This document shows positions 5,383 through 12,613 of a stretch of DNA of 12,818 nucleotides, piece by piece (the first letter of the stretch is position 1; every line of letters starts with the position of its first letter). This stretch comes from Desulfarculaceae bacterium (GTDB lineage Bacteria > Desulfobacterota > Desulfobacteria > Desulfobacterales > Desulfobacteraceae). The position numbers and the translations under genes were made by a program. The notes under the pieces are model-generated. The model was not told where the DNA came from, searched no databases, and was given only the letters and a program-made list of their open reading frames with translations. The DNA lies in contig JAIPEK010000037.1 in the NCBI GenBank assembly GCA_021737205.1, positions 1-12,818 on the forward strand, given 5' to 3'.

Positions 5383-6534
5383 CTACATATTCTTTTTTCT
5401 CAGCTCAAGGGCCTTTTCATTCTGCGGGTCGATTCTCAAAACCTGGTTGATCATATCATCAGCCAGGAACACCCGTTTCTGGTGATAGTAAATCCGGGCC
5501 AGATGTAGCTTTGCATCGATGTTGTCCTCTGTGTTTTCATCCACCTTCTGGAACCGGTCCTGGGCATTTTTCAGGTCTCCCGCCTTCATGTACGCAACCC
5601 CGAGCTTGTACATCAGATCGTACCGCTCCGGCTGTTCTTTCAGGTAACTTTCCAGAAGTTTTCTGGCCTTTGCATATTCCCGGTTCTGGATGTAAATGGC
5701 AATGATTTCCTCTCTTGACATATCCGAGTTTGTGGACCGCTGGATGGCTTTGTCAAAAAGCTTTACCGCCTGATCGGTCTTGCCTTTCCTTATAAGCTGC
5801 TCTCCCAGTTCTATGGCCTGGGGCACGGCACGGGGGCTGATGGAAACCGCCTCCATGAAATACCGGTTTGCACTGTCAAGGTCGTTCTTTTTCCTGTAAA
5901 AATCTCCGAGCTGATACCGGGCCACCGCATCATCCTTGTTCACGGCCACCGCTTTTTTCAGGCATTTTTCCGCCACATTCTCCTTGTCGATTTTCAAATG
6001 AAGATCCGCCATTTTCCGTAAGATCCTCGATGCATTGGGCCGTTTTGTCAATGCCAGCCTGACCTGTTCGACGGCCTCCGTATAATTTTCCGCCTCTTCA
6101 AGCTCCCGGGCCTTGTAGAGGCATTTGGTGACCTCGTCCGGATTGTTTGCATTTTGCACCACCTGACGAACCTTGGCGTCCATTGCCTTCATGGTCAGAG
6201 GTTTCAAAAGATAGGCGTCGATTTCGGATTCGGCCACTTCGACCACGATATCCTTTTCCGATTCAGCCGTAATCATGATCACCGGCATGTCCCGTAAATC
6301 CCGGTCCTCCCGGATCCGGTTGAGTAACTCGATTCCGTTGAGCACCGGCATGTGCCAGTCCACCACGGCAAGGTCAACCGAGGTCGATTTGATAAGGTTC
6401 CACGCTTCCTCCCCGTTTTCCGCATGCCGTATGACCCTGCCGAGACCGAGCTGTTTGAACATGTTCCGCATTGTCCTGCGCATACTCTGCATATCATCAA
6501 CAATCAGAACCGACATGGTTTCAAGGTCTATCAT
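5383..6534 (-). CDS. response regulator: receiver domain plus TPR repeats, no DNA-binding domain
   Basis: A 383-residue protein. Residues 7-125 are a CheY-like receiver with acidic pocket D13-D14, phospho-acceptor D59 in VVDWHMP, T89 and K111, all intact. Residues from about 135 to the end form roughly six to seven TPR-like helix pairs, for example YTEAVEQVRLALTKRPN, AVARYQLGDFYRKKNDLDSA and YDLMYKLGVAYMKAGDLKNA. The output is therefore probably protein-protein contact rather than transcription. The ATG immediately follows the TAA of the kinase gene with no intervening base, and its Shine-Dalgarno GAGGAG (6549-6544) lies in the last kinase codons, so the two should be translated together. The intact receiver and the terminal HPt of the kinase suggest it is the end acceptor of the relay. 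Confidence 0.9.
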   Translation of the reverse strand: MIDLETMSVLIVDDMQSMRRTMRNMFKQLGLGRVIRHAENGEEAWNLIKSTSVDLAVVDWHMPVLNGIELLNRIREDRDLRDMPVIMITAESEKDIVVEVAESEIDAYLLKPLTMKAMDAKVRQVVQNANNPDEVTKCLYKARELEEAENYTEAVEQVRLALTKRPNASRILRKMADLHLKIDKENVAEKCLKKAVAVNKDDAVARYQLGDFYRKKNDLDSANRYFMEAVSISPRAVPQAIELGEQLIRKGKTDQAVKLFDKAIQRSTNSDMSREEIIAIYIQNREYAKARKLLESYLKEQPERYDLMYKLGVAYMKAGDLKNAQDRFQKVDENTEDNIDAKLHLARIYYHQKRVFLADDMINQVLRIDPQNEKALELRKKNM

Positions 6535-9162
6535 TTATGACGTCTCCTCTATATAGTGGTTCAATTGATCCTCCATGGTGCTGAGTATGTCACCGACCCG
6601 GTCGATCTCTCCTTTTCCGGCCGATTTTTCCATTTCCAGGGCAGCTTCCCTGATCCTTTCGGCACCTGCATTAGCGGCGGATCCTTTCAATGCGTGGCTC
6701 AAATTTTTCACGGAATCGGCATCATTGTCCGCAAGGGCGCTTTTCATTCGGTCCAGGGTGTCCGGCGCCTCCTCGAGAAACGAATCGATTACCGTACGGA
6801 TCAACTCTTCACTGCCGTCAAACCGCTCCTGCATTTCCCCCTCCGCAAAAACCGGTTTGCCACTGTTCTCTTCTACACCAGCATAAGGGGGAGTTTCAAG
6901 CCTTTCATTCACCTCGATCTTCCCTGTATCTTGTGCGGATACAGTTTCGGGCCCGGTTTTCCGGGTCCGGGCGATGATCCTGGAAAGTTCTTTCGGCTGA
7001 ACAGGCTTGGCGATAAAATCATCCATGCCTGCCTCAAGACATTTTTCCCTGTCCTGTTTGAACGCGTTGGCAGTCATGGCGATGATCCTGGTGGACCGCA
7101 CCTTCCCTTCCGTCTCGAGCTCCCGGATTCGCCGGGTCGCTTCAAACCCGTCCATCACCGGCATCTGCGAATCCATCAGAACAATATCATAGCCGACCGA
7201 ACGAACCTTCTCCACCGCTTCTTCTCCGTTCCTTGCACTGTCCGGATCAAACCCGAGCTTGTTCAGCAGTGCCCGGGCCACCACGAGATTCGTTTCCTTA
7301 TCCTCGACCACCAGTATCCGGATGGCGTACTTGCGGGTCTCGGAAATGCTGTGGCGGGTAATAATACTGGTGTCCGCATCACCGGCCCGTTGCCGGTTCA
7401 TCATGGCCCGGAGGCAGTCGGAAAGAAGTTCCTTGTCAACCGGACGGCTCAAAAAAGCGTCAAAACCCGCCTTTTCAAACCTTCTCGCATCCCCTTTTTT
7501 CCCGATGGCGGACAGCACGGCAAGTCTTGCCCCGCATACCGTGTCATCCTGTTTGATCCTCCGCCCCAGTGTTTCCGCATGAACATCAGTCTCCTGTATA
7601 TCCATGAGTACCACATCAAAGGGAGCCTTCTCCCTGCAGGCCTCCCGAACGACCTCAAGGGCCCGGCTGTTGTTTTCCGCTTTGACCGTCTCCACATTCA
7701 GCTCTCCGAGGAGATCTTCCAGCCAGGTACATGCGGACGGGTCATCGCTTGCAAGAAAAACCCTCAAGCCTTCCGGAATGCCGTCAAAACCGGCCTCAGC
7801 AGATCCACAGGAGAGATCCTTTTCCATTTTTACTGTGAACCAGAATGTGCTGCCCACCATTTCCATGCTGTCCACCCCGATGGTGCCGCCCATCTTTTCC
7901 ACAAGGAGTTTGGAGATGGAAAGGCCGAGTCCGGTCCCGCCGTAGTTCCGGGTAGTGGATGAATCCGCCTGGGTAAAAGAGGTGAACAGTTTTTCCGTTT
8001 TATCAGGAGGTATGCCGAGACCTGTGTCATTCACGGAAAACAGCAGGACCGCAGAGTTTTCCTCTTCCGAGTCCAGCGTCACGTCCAGGGAAACCTCTCC
8101 TTGTTCGGTGAATTTTATGGCGTTGCCCGCCAGGTTGTTGATCACCTGACGCAGTCTTCCCGGGTCTCCCTTCACCCTTCCGGGAACGGCCGGATCAATG
8201 GTGTGCGAGAACCCGATTCCTTTCTGTCTCGCCTGCATGGCCGGCATGGCCGTGATGTCCTCAATGGCCATCTGGAGATCGAAGGTACGGATATCCAGCT
8301 CCAGTTTTCCCGCTTCGATTTTTGAAAAATCCAGGATGTCGTTAATGATGGACAAAAGTGCGTTGGCGCTGTTGGAAACAATCTCGAGATAATTTTTCTG
8401 TTCCTCGGGCATGGGTTTCTCCAAAAGCACGTGCATGATTCCGATAATCCCGTTCATGGGGGTACGGATCTCATGACTCATGTTGGCCAGAAAATCACTT
8501 TTGGTCCGGCTGTCCTTTTCCGCCTGTTTTGAAATCCGCCGGGACAGTTCTTCGGACTCGTACAGACGGTTCAATGTCCGTGCCTGGTTGCCGAGCAAAA
8601 CATACAAGAGCAGGATGATCACGGCGAGCATGGTGAAAATCTGCACCGCATAATAGACGGTGTCCCCGTTTTCCGGCAGGATCGAGGGGACTGTCACGGG
8701 GCTTACGTGCAAACCGAAAAGTGCGGCCACGATCGCGAACGTCAGGATTCCATACCGGAGCGAGGCCTTCGAACCGAGCATGAAGCCTGAAACCACAGGG
8801 ACGAGAAAAAACCATATCAGGGCATTGCTTTCAAACCCGCCGAAATAAAAACAGGCCGCGGCAATATTGAACAGGAACACCGAAATAACCAGATGGGCGC
8901 ACATTCGGACATTACGTGTCCGTCTCAGGGTCAAAAGAGCTGCAATCCCGGTGCAGAAACTGAGTACGGGGATAAGATCGAGCGGAATCGATCCCAAGGG
9001 CAGGTACAACACGAAACAAACCGGTGAGGCGGCCAGCATGATCAACGCTGCAATGTTCACGGTCCTGAGGCTCTGCATGAAAAAAAAATCGGTCCTCAAG
9101 GGATCACTCTCCTCGAGCCCGGAATCGATCAGTCTTCTCAACGCGCTTTTGTTTTCCGACAT
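6535..9162 (-). CDS. membrane hybrid histidine kinase (HisKA-HATPase-REC-REC-HPt)
   Basis: An 875-residue sensor kinase. Residues 31-191 hold about six hydrophobic segments with short loops, so the signal is probably sensed in or near the membrane; I do not recognise the family of this input domain. A short coiled linker leads to HisKA with FLANMSHEIRTP (H230 is the autophosphorylation site) and HATPase with N347, NDTGLGIP (378-385) and GGTGLGLSI (408-416). Receiver 1 (about 466-588) has D473-D474 and D521 but R573 where the conserved lysine is expected. Receiver 2 (about 613-732) is complete with E620-D621, D664, T697 and K719. The C-terminal HPt has H823 in LSHALKGSAAN. The layout resembles BarA-like phosphorelay kinases. 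The start is ATG at 9162 with AAAAAGG eight bases upstream. Confidence 0.95.
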   Translation of the reverse strand: MSENKSALRRLIDSGLEESDPLRTDFFFMQSLRTVNIAALIMLAASPVCFVLYLPLGSIPLDLIPVLSFCTGIAALLTLRRTRNVRMCAHLVISVFLFNIAAACFYFGGFESNALIWFFLVPVVSGFMLGSKASLRYGILTFAIVAALFGLHVSPVTVPSILPENGDTVYYAVQIFTMLAVIILLLYVLLGNQARTLNRLYESEELSRRISKQAEKDSRTKSDFLANMSHEIRTPMNGIIGIMHVLLEKPMPEEQKNYLEIVSNSANALLSIINDILDFSKIEAGKLELDIRTFDLQMAIEDITAMPAMQARQKGIGFSHTIDPAVPGRVKGDPGRLRQVINNLAGNAIKFTEQGEVSLDVTLDSEEENSAVLLFSVNDTGLGIPPDKTEKLFTSFTQADSSTTRNYGGTGLGLSISKLLVEKMGGTIGVDSMEMVGSTFWFTVKMEKDLSCGSAEAGFDGIPEGLRVFLASDDPSACTWLEDLLGELNVETVKAENNSRALEVVREACREKAPFDVVLMDIQETDVHAETLGRRIKQDDTVCGARLAVLSAIGKKGDARRFEKAGFDAFLSRPVDKELLSDCLRAMMNRQRAGDADTSIITRHSISETRKYAIRILVVEDKETNLVVARALLNKLGFDPDSARNGEEAVEKVRSVGYDIVLMDSQMPVMDGFEATRRIRELETEGKVRSTRIIAMTANAFKQDREKCLEAGMDDFIAKPVQPKELSRIIARTRKTGPETVSAQDTGKIEVNERLETPPYAGVEENSGKPVFAEGEMQERFDGSEELIRTVIDSFLEEAPDTLDRMKSALADNDADSVKNLSHALKGSAANAGAERIREAALEMEKSAGKGEIDRVGDILSTMEDQLNHYIEETS

Positions 9163-9236
9163 ATTTCGGGCCTTTTTACTCCTTTTGTCCGGTTATTGGT
9201 CGTAGTCGCCGGATACACGGCTTCCCGCATAGATGA

Positions 9237-9264
9237 ATGATATCCGAAAATGAATTCAAGTCAA
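9237..9264 (-). promoter_or_regulatory. sigma70-type promoter of the kinase/receiver-TPR operon
   Basis: On the minus strand TTGACT (9264-9259) and TATCAT (9242-9237) are 16 bp apart, each matching five of six consensus positions. Initiation near 9230 gives a leader of about 68 bases before the kinase ATG. Confidence 0.62.
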
Positions 9265-9282
9265 GATTTCTCTGAAGACCGG

Positions 9283-9337
9283 TTGACAAAAGTTCGAAAA
9301 AAAGCCATTAAGAAAATTTCATCAACAGACATATAAT
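9283..9337 (+). promoter_or_regulatory. promoter region of the deaminase operon
   Basis: A perfect TATAAT (9332-9337) has TTAAGA (9308-9313) 18 bp upstream, matching four of six -35 positions. A perfect TTGACA (9283-9288) further upstream has only a weak -10 (CATTAA) 17 bp away. The TATAAT candidate is preferred; it predicts initiation near 9344. Confidence 0.5.
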
Positions 9338-9344
9338 TGAAAAA

Positions 9345-9467
9345 ATGGTACTACAGCTTCACGATATTACCGGCCCGGATCCGCGTCGACCCGAAACTCA
9401 AGCGCAGGAAAGCCTATGCCGAAAAAACGGACTTTCATATAACCCGGCCCGAAAGGAGACAGAATGA
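9345..9467 (+). CDS. possible 40-residue upstream ORF or leader peptide (doubtful)
   Basis: An ATG-initiated frame of 40 codons (MVLQLHDITGPDPRRPETQA...) whose TGA overlaps the ATG of the deaminase gene as ATGA. There is no Shine-Dalgarno in front of it. If the TATAAT at 9332-9337 is used, the transcript would begin almost at this ATG, so translation would be leaderless. A frame of this length is not rare by chance, and I recognise no family. Confidence 0.2.
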   Translation: MVLQLHDITGPDPRRPETQAQESLCRKNGLSYNPARKETE

Positions 9468-10777
9468 ACCTGCTTGTGACCAACGGAACGGTTCTTACCA
9501 TGGACGAGGAAATGAGGGTAATCCCGGACGGTGCCGTGCGCGTGGAAAACGGCTGCATCCGCAAAGCGGGAAAATCCGTGGAACTTGAGGCCGAAGAGAC
9601 CGACCGCGTGGTGGACGCAGGCGGCGGGATTATCATGCCCGGCCTGGTCAACACCCACACCCATGCGTCCATGACCTTGTTCAGGGGGCTGGCCGATGAC
9701 CTTCCTTTGATGGAATGGCTCCGGGAACACATTTTCCCGGCCGAATCGAACCTCACCGGAGAAAAGGTCCATGCGGGCGCCCTTCTCGCCTGTGCTGAAA
9801 TGATCCTCTCCGGGACCACTTGTTTCTGCGACATGTACCTTTTTGAAGACGAGGTGGCGAAAGCCGCCAAACAGGCAGGCATGAGAGCGGTTGTCGGCGA
9901 GGTGCTCTACGACTTTCCCTCCCCCAACTACGGCAGCCTTGAAAACGGATTCGCATATGCCCAAGCCATGATCGACAAATGGAAGGAGGATCCTCTTGTC
10001 ACGGTGGCGCTGGAACCCCATTCCCCTTACATTTGCGCCCCGGAGCTCCTGGAACGGGCGGCTGACATGGCGGCAGCCGCACATCTTCCCCTTGTGATCC
10101 ATGCGGGTGAAACCCGCAACGAAGACGAACAGATCCAGTCGAAATACAACCGCACGCCGATCGAGTTTCTTGCCGATCGGGGGGCGCTCACCGAAAATCT
10201 TGTGGCCTGTCATTGTGTCCATGTGTCCGAATCGGACATTGAGCTTATGGCGGAAAACGGCGTCAATGTGGCCCACTGCCCGGAGAGCAACATGAAACTT
10301 GCCTCTGGCGTGGCACCGGTTCCCCGGATGCTGGAAAAAGGGATATGCGTAGCCCTCGGTACGGACGGGTGCGCCAGCAACAACGATCTTGATCTTTTCC
10401 TGGAAATGGACACCGCAGCCAAACTCCACAAGGTATTTTCAAAAGACCCCAGTGCCGTCAGTGCGGAAACAGCGGTGCGGATGGCCACCATAAACGGTGC
10501 ACGGGCATTGGGCCTGGGCTCGGTCACAGGCTCCATCGAAGCCGGGAAAAGAGGGGATATCATTGTCGTGGACACCTCGGCTCCCCACCTTTTTCCCATG
10601 TACAATCCGTATTCCCATCTGGTGTATTCCGCATCCGGCCATGACGTCTCGGCCGTTGTCATAGACGGCACGCCGGTGATGGAAAACCGCCGGATTTCCA
10701 CAATGGATACGGCAAAGATCATGGAAACCGTGAAGGGCTACGCCGCCCAAATCAGAAAAAACGATCCTTCAAACTGA
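9464..10777 (+). CDS. mtaD: 5-methylthioadenosine/S-adenosylhomocysteine deaminase
   Basis: A 437-residue cytoplasmic amidohydrolase that should convert MTA to methylthioinosine and SAH to S-inosylhomocysteine with release of ammonia. The N-terminal beta-sandwich part (1-55) is followed by the metal-binding THTHASM (H65, H67), FPAES (E94), EPHSPY (H186), HAGET (H213, E216), HCVH (about 250-253) and GTDGCASNNDLD with D301. This is the residue set of the MTA/SAH deaminase branch rather than guanine deaminase or chlorohydrolase. Length is typical. The ATG has AAAGGAG (9452-9458) five bases upstream. It is followed by adenine deaminase and mtnA on the same strand, which points to breakdown of the by-products of SAM-dependent reactions and polyamine synthesis. 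Related subgroups deaminate other adenosine derivatives, so substrate range is inferred. Confidence 0.9.
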   Translation: MNLLVTNGTVLTMDEEMRVIPDGAVRVENGCIRKAGKSVELEAEETDRVVDAGGGIIMPGLVNTHTHASMTLFRGLADDLPLMEWLREHIFPAESNLTGEKVHAGALLACAEMILSGTTCFCDMYLFEDEVAKAAKQAGMRAVVGEVLYDFPSPNYGSLENGFAYAQAMIDKWKEDPLVTVALEPHSPYICAPELLERAADMAAAAHLPLVIHAGETRNEDEQIQSKYNRTPIEFLADRGALTENLVACHCVHVSESDIELMAENGVNVAHCPESNMKLASGVAPVPRMLEKGICVALGTDGCASNNDLDLFLEMDTAAKLHKVFSKDPSAVSAETAVRMATINGARALGLGSVTGSIEAGKRGDIIVVDTSAPHLFPMYNPYSHLVYSASGHDVSAVVIDGTPVMENRRISTMDTAKIMETVKGYAAQIRKNDPSN

Positions 10778-10809
10778 TAACGGTCATGTCCTTTTGGCCA
10801 CAACGAATG

Positions 10810-10899
10810 ATGAAAGATTACCATGAAGAGCATGAAGTTCATGAAGATTTTGCTTCAGTTCCTTCATGGCCTTCATGGTAATAAATGTTGTTCTTTCAT
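10810..10899. repeat. palindromic repeat with CATGAAG units between mtaD and ade
   Basis: The left arm 10817-10837 and right arm 10862-10882 are inverted copies of 21 bases with two mismatches, including a perfect 12-base end ATTACCATGAAG/CTTCATGGTAAT. ATGAAAG (10810-10816) and CTTTCAT (10893-10899) can close an outer stem. The left side carries three in-phase nine-base units beginning CATGAAG (10822-10846). The composition is unlike the flanking genes. I recall similar CATGAAG-rich palindromes scattered in intergenic DNA of environmental bacteria, so this is probably a dispersed repeat. As RNA it would form a stable hairpin between the two cistrons. Confidence 0.7.
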
Positions 10900-10912
10900 A
10901 TAAAAAAGGAAA

Positions 10913-12613
10913 ATGAATGCCATGAACGGACAAGCGGATGTTCTTTTTATCAACGCCCGGGTGGTGGATGTGTTCACCGGCCGGATCATCCAGCGGGAAG
11001 TGGCTGTAAAAGACGGTTTTTTCCAGGGATTCGGACCGTATCCGGCCCAAAAGACGGTGGACCTTGAAAACCGGTACATGGTGCCGGGACTTCTGGATGC
11101 ACACGTGCACATCGAAAGCTCGATGGTTCCGCCTGCACGGTTTGCAAAAGCGGTGCTGGCCTGCGGCACCACCACCTGCATCGCAGACCCCCACGAAATC
11201 GCAAATGTAGCCGGGCTCGACGGGATCCGGTACATGATCGATGCAGCGGAAGACCAGCTTTTGAACATCTGTTTCGCCCTTCCGTCCTGTGTGCCCGCCA
11301 CCCACATGGAAACCGCCGGCGCCGCAATAACGGCAAAGGACATGGAAGAGATCATCCACCACCCGCGGATCGCAGCTTTGGGCGAGATGATGAACTTTCC
11401 CGGCGTCATTCACCAGGACCCGGAAATCCTCTCCCGGATCGATCTGGCCCTCAGAGCGCGGAAACCCGTGGACGGCCATGCTCCCGGGCTTACCGGAGAG
11501 GATCTGCATGCGTATGTCCGGGCCGGGATCTCCACAGATCATGAATGCACCCGCCCGGAAGAGGCAAAGGAAAAACTGGAGTGCGGAATGCATATCATGA
11601 TCAGGGAAGGGACCTGCGCCAAGAATCTTGACGACCTGTTTCCCGTGATTGACGAACACACGGCCCGCCGCATGATGTGGTGCACCGACGACCGGCACCC
11701 GGAAGAAATCCTCACCCAGGGGCATGTGGACCATATCATCCGCCGCGCAGTGGCCAAAGGACTCGATCCGGTCCGGGCGATTCAGATGGGCACCATCACG
11801 TGTGCCGATCATTACCGGCTTCATGATGCCGGGGCAGTGGCGCCGGGACGCCGGGCCGACTTCATCGTCACAGACAGCCTTGAAGATTTCAGGCCCGGGG
11901 AGGTATACGCAAACGGCATCCTTGCGGCACGAAACGGGGTCTACTGCGCAGACGACTCTGAAGCCTCTTCTTCCCCTTCCCTTGAAGTCATGCATCTGGA
12001 CGGCAGGGACATCGACCTTGAAATCCCGGCACAGCCCGGAAAGGTCCGGGTCATCGAGGTCATCTCCGACCAGGTCGTCACCCAAAACACCCTTTTGCCC
12101 CCTTCCGTGCAGAACGGCCTGGCTGTGGCCGACCCGGAACGGGACATGGCTAAAATTGCGGTGATTGAACGGTACGCCGGGAAGGCGGGCACAGGCATAG
12201 GATTCGTCCGGGGCCTGGGCCTTTCCAAAGGTGCGCTTGCCTCCAGTGTGGCCCATGATTCCCACAACATAGTCACCGCCGGGACCAATGACCGGGACAT
12301 GCACAAAGCCGTGCGAAAGGTGGTTGAAATGAAAGGGGGATTTGCCGTGGCTCTGGACGGTGAAATTTTGCAAACGCTGCCCCTGGAGATCGCCGGACTT
12401 ATGACCGATCTTCCCGTGAAAGAGGTCGAGGAACGGATGAAATCGGTGATCCGGGCGGCGAGAAGCTTGGGCTGTCCCCTGAGCGACCCGTTCATGGCGC
12501 TCGGTTTTCTGGCACTGCCGGTAATCCCGGAGCTTAAAATCACAGACAAGGGGCTTGTGGATGTGAACCGGTTTCAAATCGTGGATCTTTTTGTAAAGGA
12601 GCAGAATCAATGA
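10913..12613 (+). CDS. ade: adenine deaminase
   Basis: Adenine deaminase hydrolyses adenine to hypoxanthine and ammonia for purine salvage. The 566-residue product has the normal length and the family's amidohydrolase motifs: DAHVHIESS (H64, H66), ADPHEIANV (about 91-99), GEMMNFPGVI (157-166), GHAPG (188-192), STDHEC (207-212) and CTDDRHPEE (257-265), plus the C-terminal VAHDSHNIV segment characteristic of Ade. It is distinct from adenosine-deaminase-like adenine deaminases. Start choice is uncertain: AAAGGA (10905-10910) is only two bases from the ATG used here and eleven from an in-frame ATG at 10922, both before the conserved region. It follows mtaD after a repeat-containing gap and overlaps mtnA by four bases (ATGA). 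Confidence 0.94.
   Translation: MNAMNGQADVLFINARVVDVFTGRIIQREVAVKDGFFQGFGPYPAQKTVDLENRYMVPGLLDAHVHIESSMVPPARFAKAVLACGTTTCIADPHEIANVAGLDGIRYMIDAAEDQLLNICFALPSCVPATHMETAGAAITAKDMEEIIHHPRIAALGEMMNFPGVIHQDPEILSRIDLALRARKPVDGHAPGLTGEDLHAYVRAGISTDHECTRPEEAKEKLECGMHIMIREGTCAKNLDDLFPVIDEHTARRMMWCTDDRHPEEILTQGHVDHIIRRAVAKGLDPVRAIQMGTITCADHYRLHDAGAVAPGRRADFIVTDSLEDFRPGEVYANGILAARNGVYCADDSEASSSPSLEVMHLDGRDIDLEIPAQPGKVRVIEVISDQVVTQNTLLPPSVQNGLAVADPERDMAKIAVIERYAGKAGTGIGFVRGLGLSKGALASSVAHDSHNIVTAGTNDRDMHKAVRKVVEMKGGFAVALDGEILQTLPLEIAGLMTDLPVKEVEERMKSVIRAARSLGCPLSDPFMALGFLALPVIPELKITDKGLVDVNRFQIVDLFVKEQNQ

Larger units (their letters stand above)
9163..9463. other. divergent regulatory region between kinase and MTA/SAH deaminase
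   Basis: About 300 bases between two divergent genes. It holds a good minus-strand promoter for the kinase and one or two plus-strand promoter candidates for the deaminase. The stretch 9345-9463 contains a 40-codon reading frame of uncertain reality. I see no convincing riboswitch, terminator or repeat in it, apart from CCGGCCCG occurring twice (near 9371 and 9443). Confidence 0.6.

Noticed and set aside
6556..7962. 468-codon open frame on the plus strand opposite the histidine kinase
   Set aside because: Its composition (many Pro, Gly, His, Phe) and lack of motifs mark it as the antisense shadow of the receiver and HPt coding region.
9345..9463. SAH, SAM or c-di-GMP riboswitch upstream of the MTA/SAH deaminase
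   Set aside because: The neighbouring genes made this attractive, but I could not fit the conserved core of any of these classes to the leader. A covariance-model scan would settle it.
9337..9588. 83-codon TTG-started frame overlapping the start of the deaminase gene
   Set aside because: It runs over 120 bases of the real gene in another frame, has no ribosome binding site and shows no domain.
9398..10429. 343-codon minus-strand open frame opposite the deaminase gene
   Set aside because: No Shine-Dalgarno or recognisable domain, and it lies fully within a well-supported gene on the other strand.
10822..10846. CRISPR-like array from the CATGAAG repeats
   Set aside because: The units are nine bases in direct succession without spacers and belong to one palindrome.
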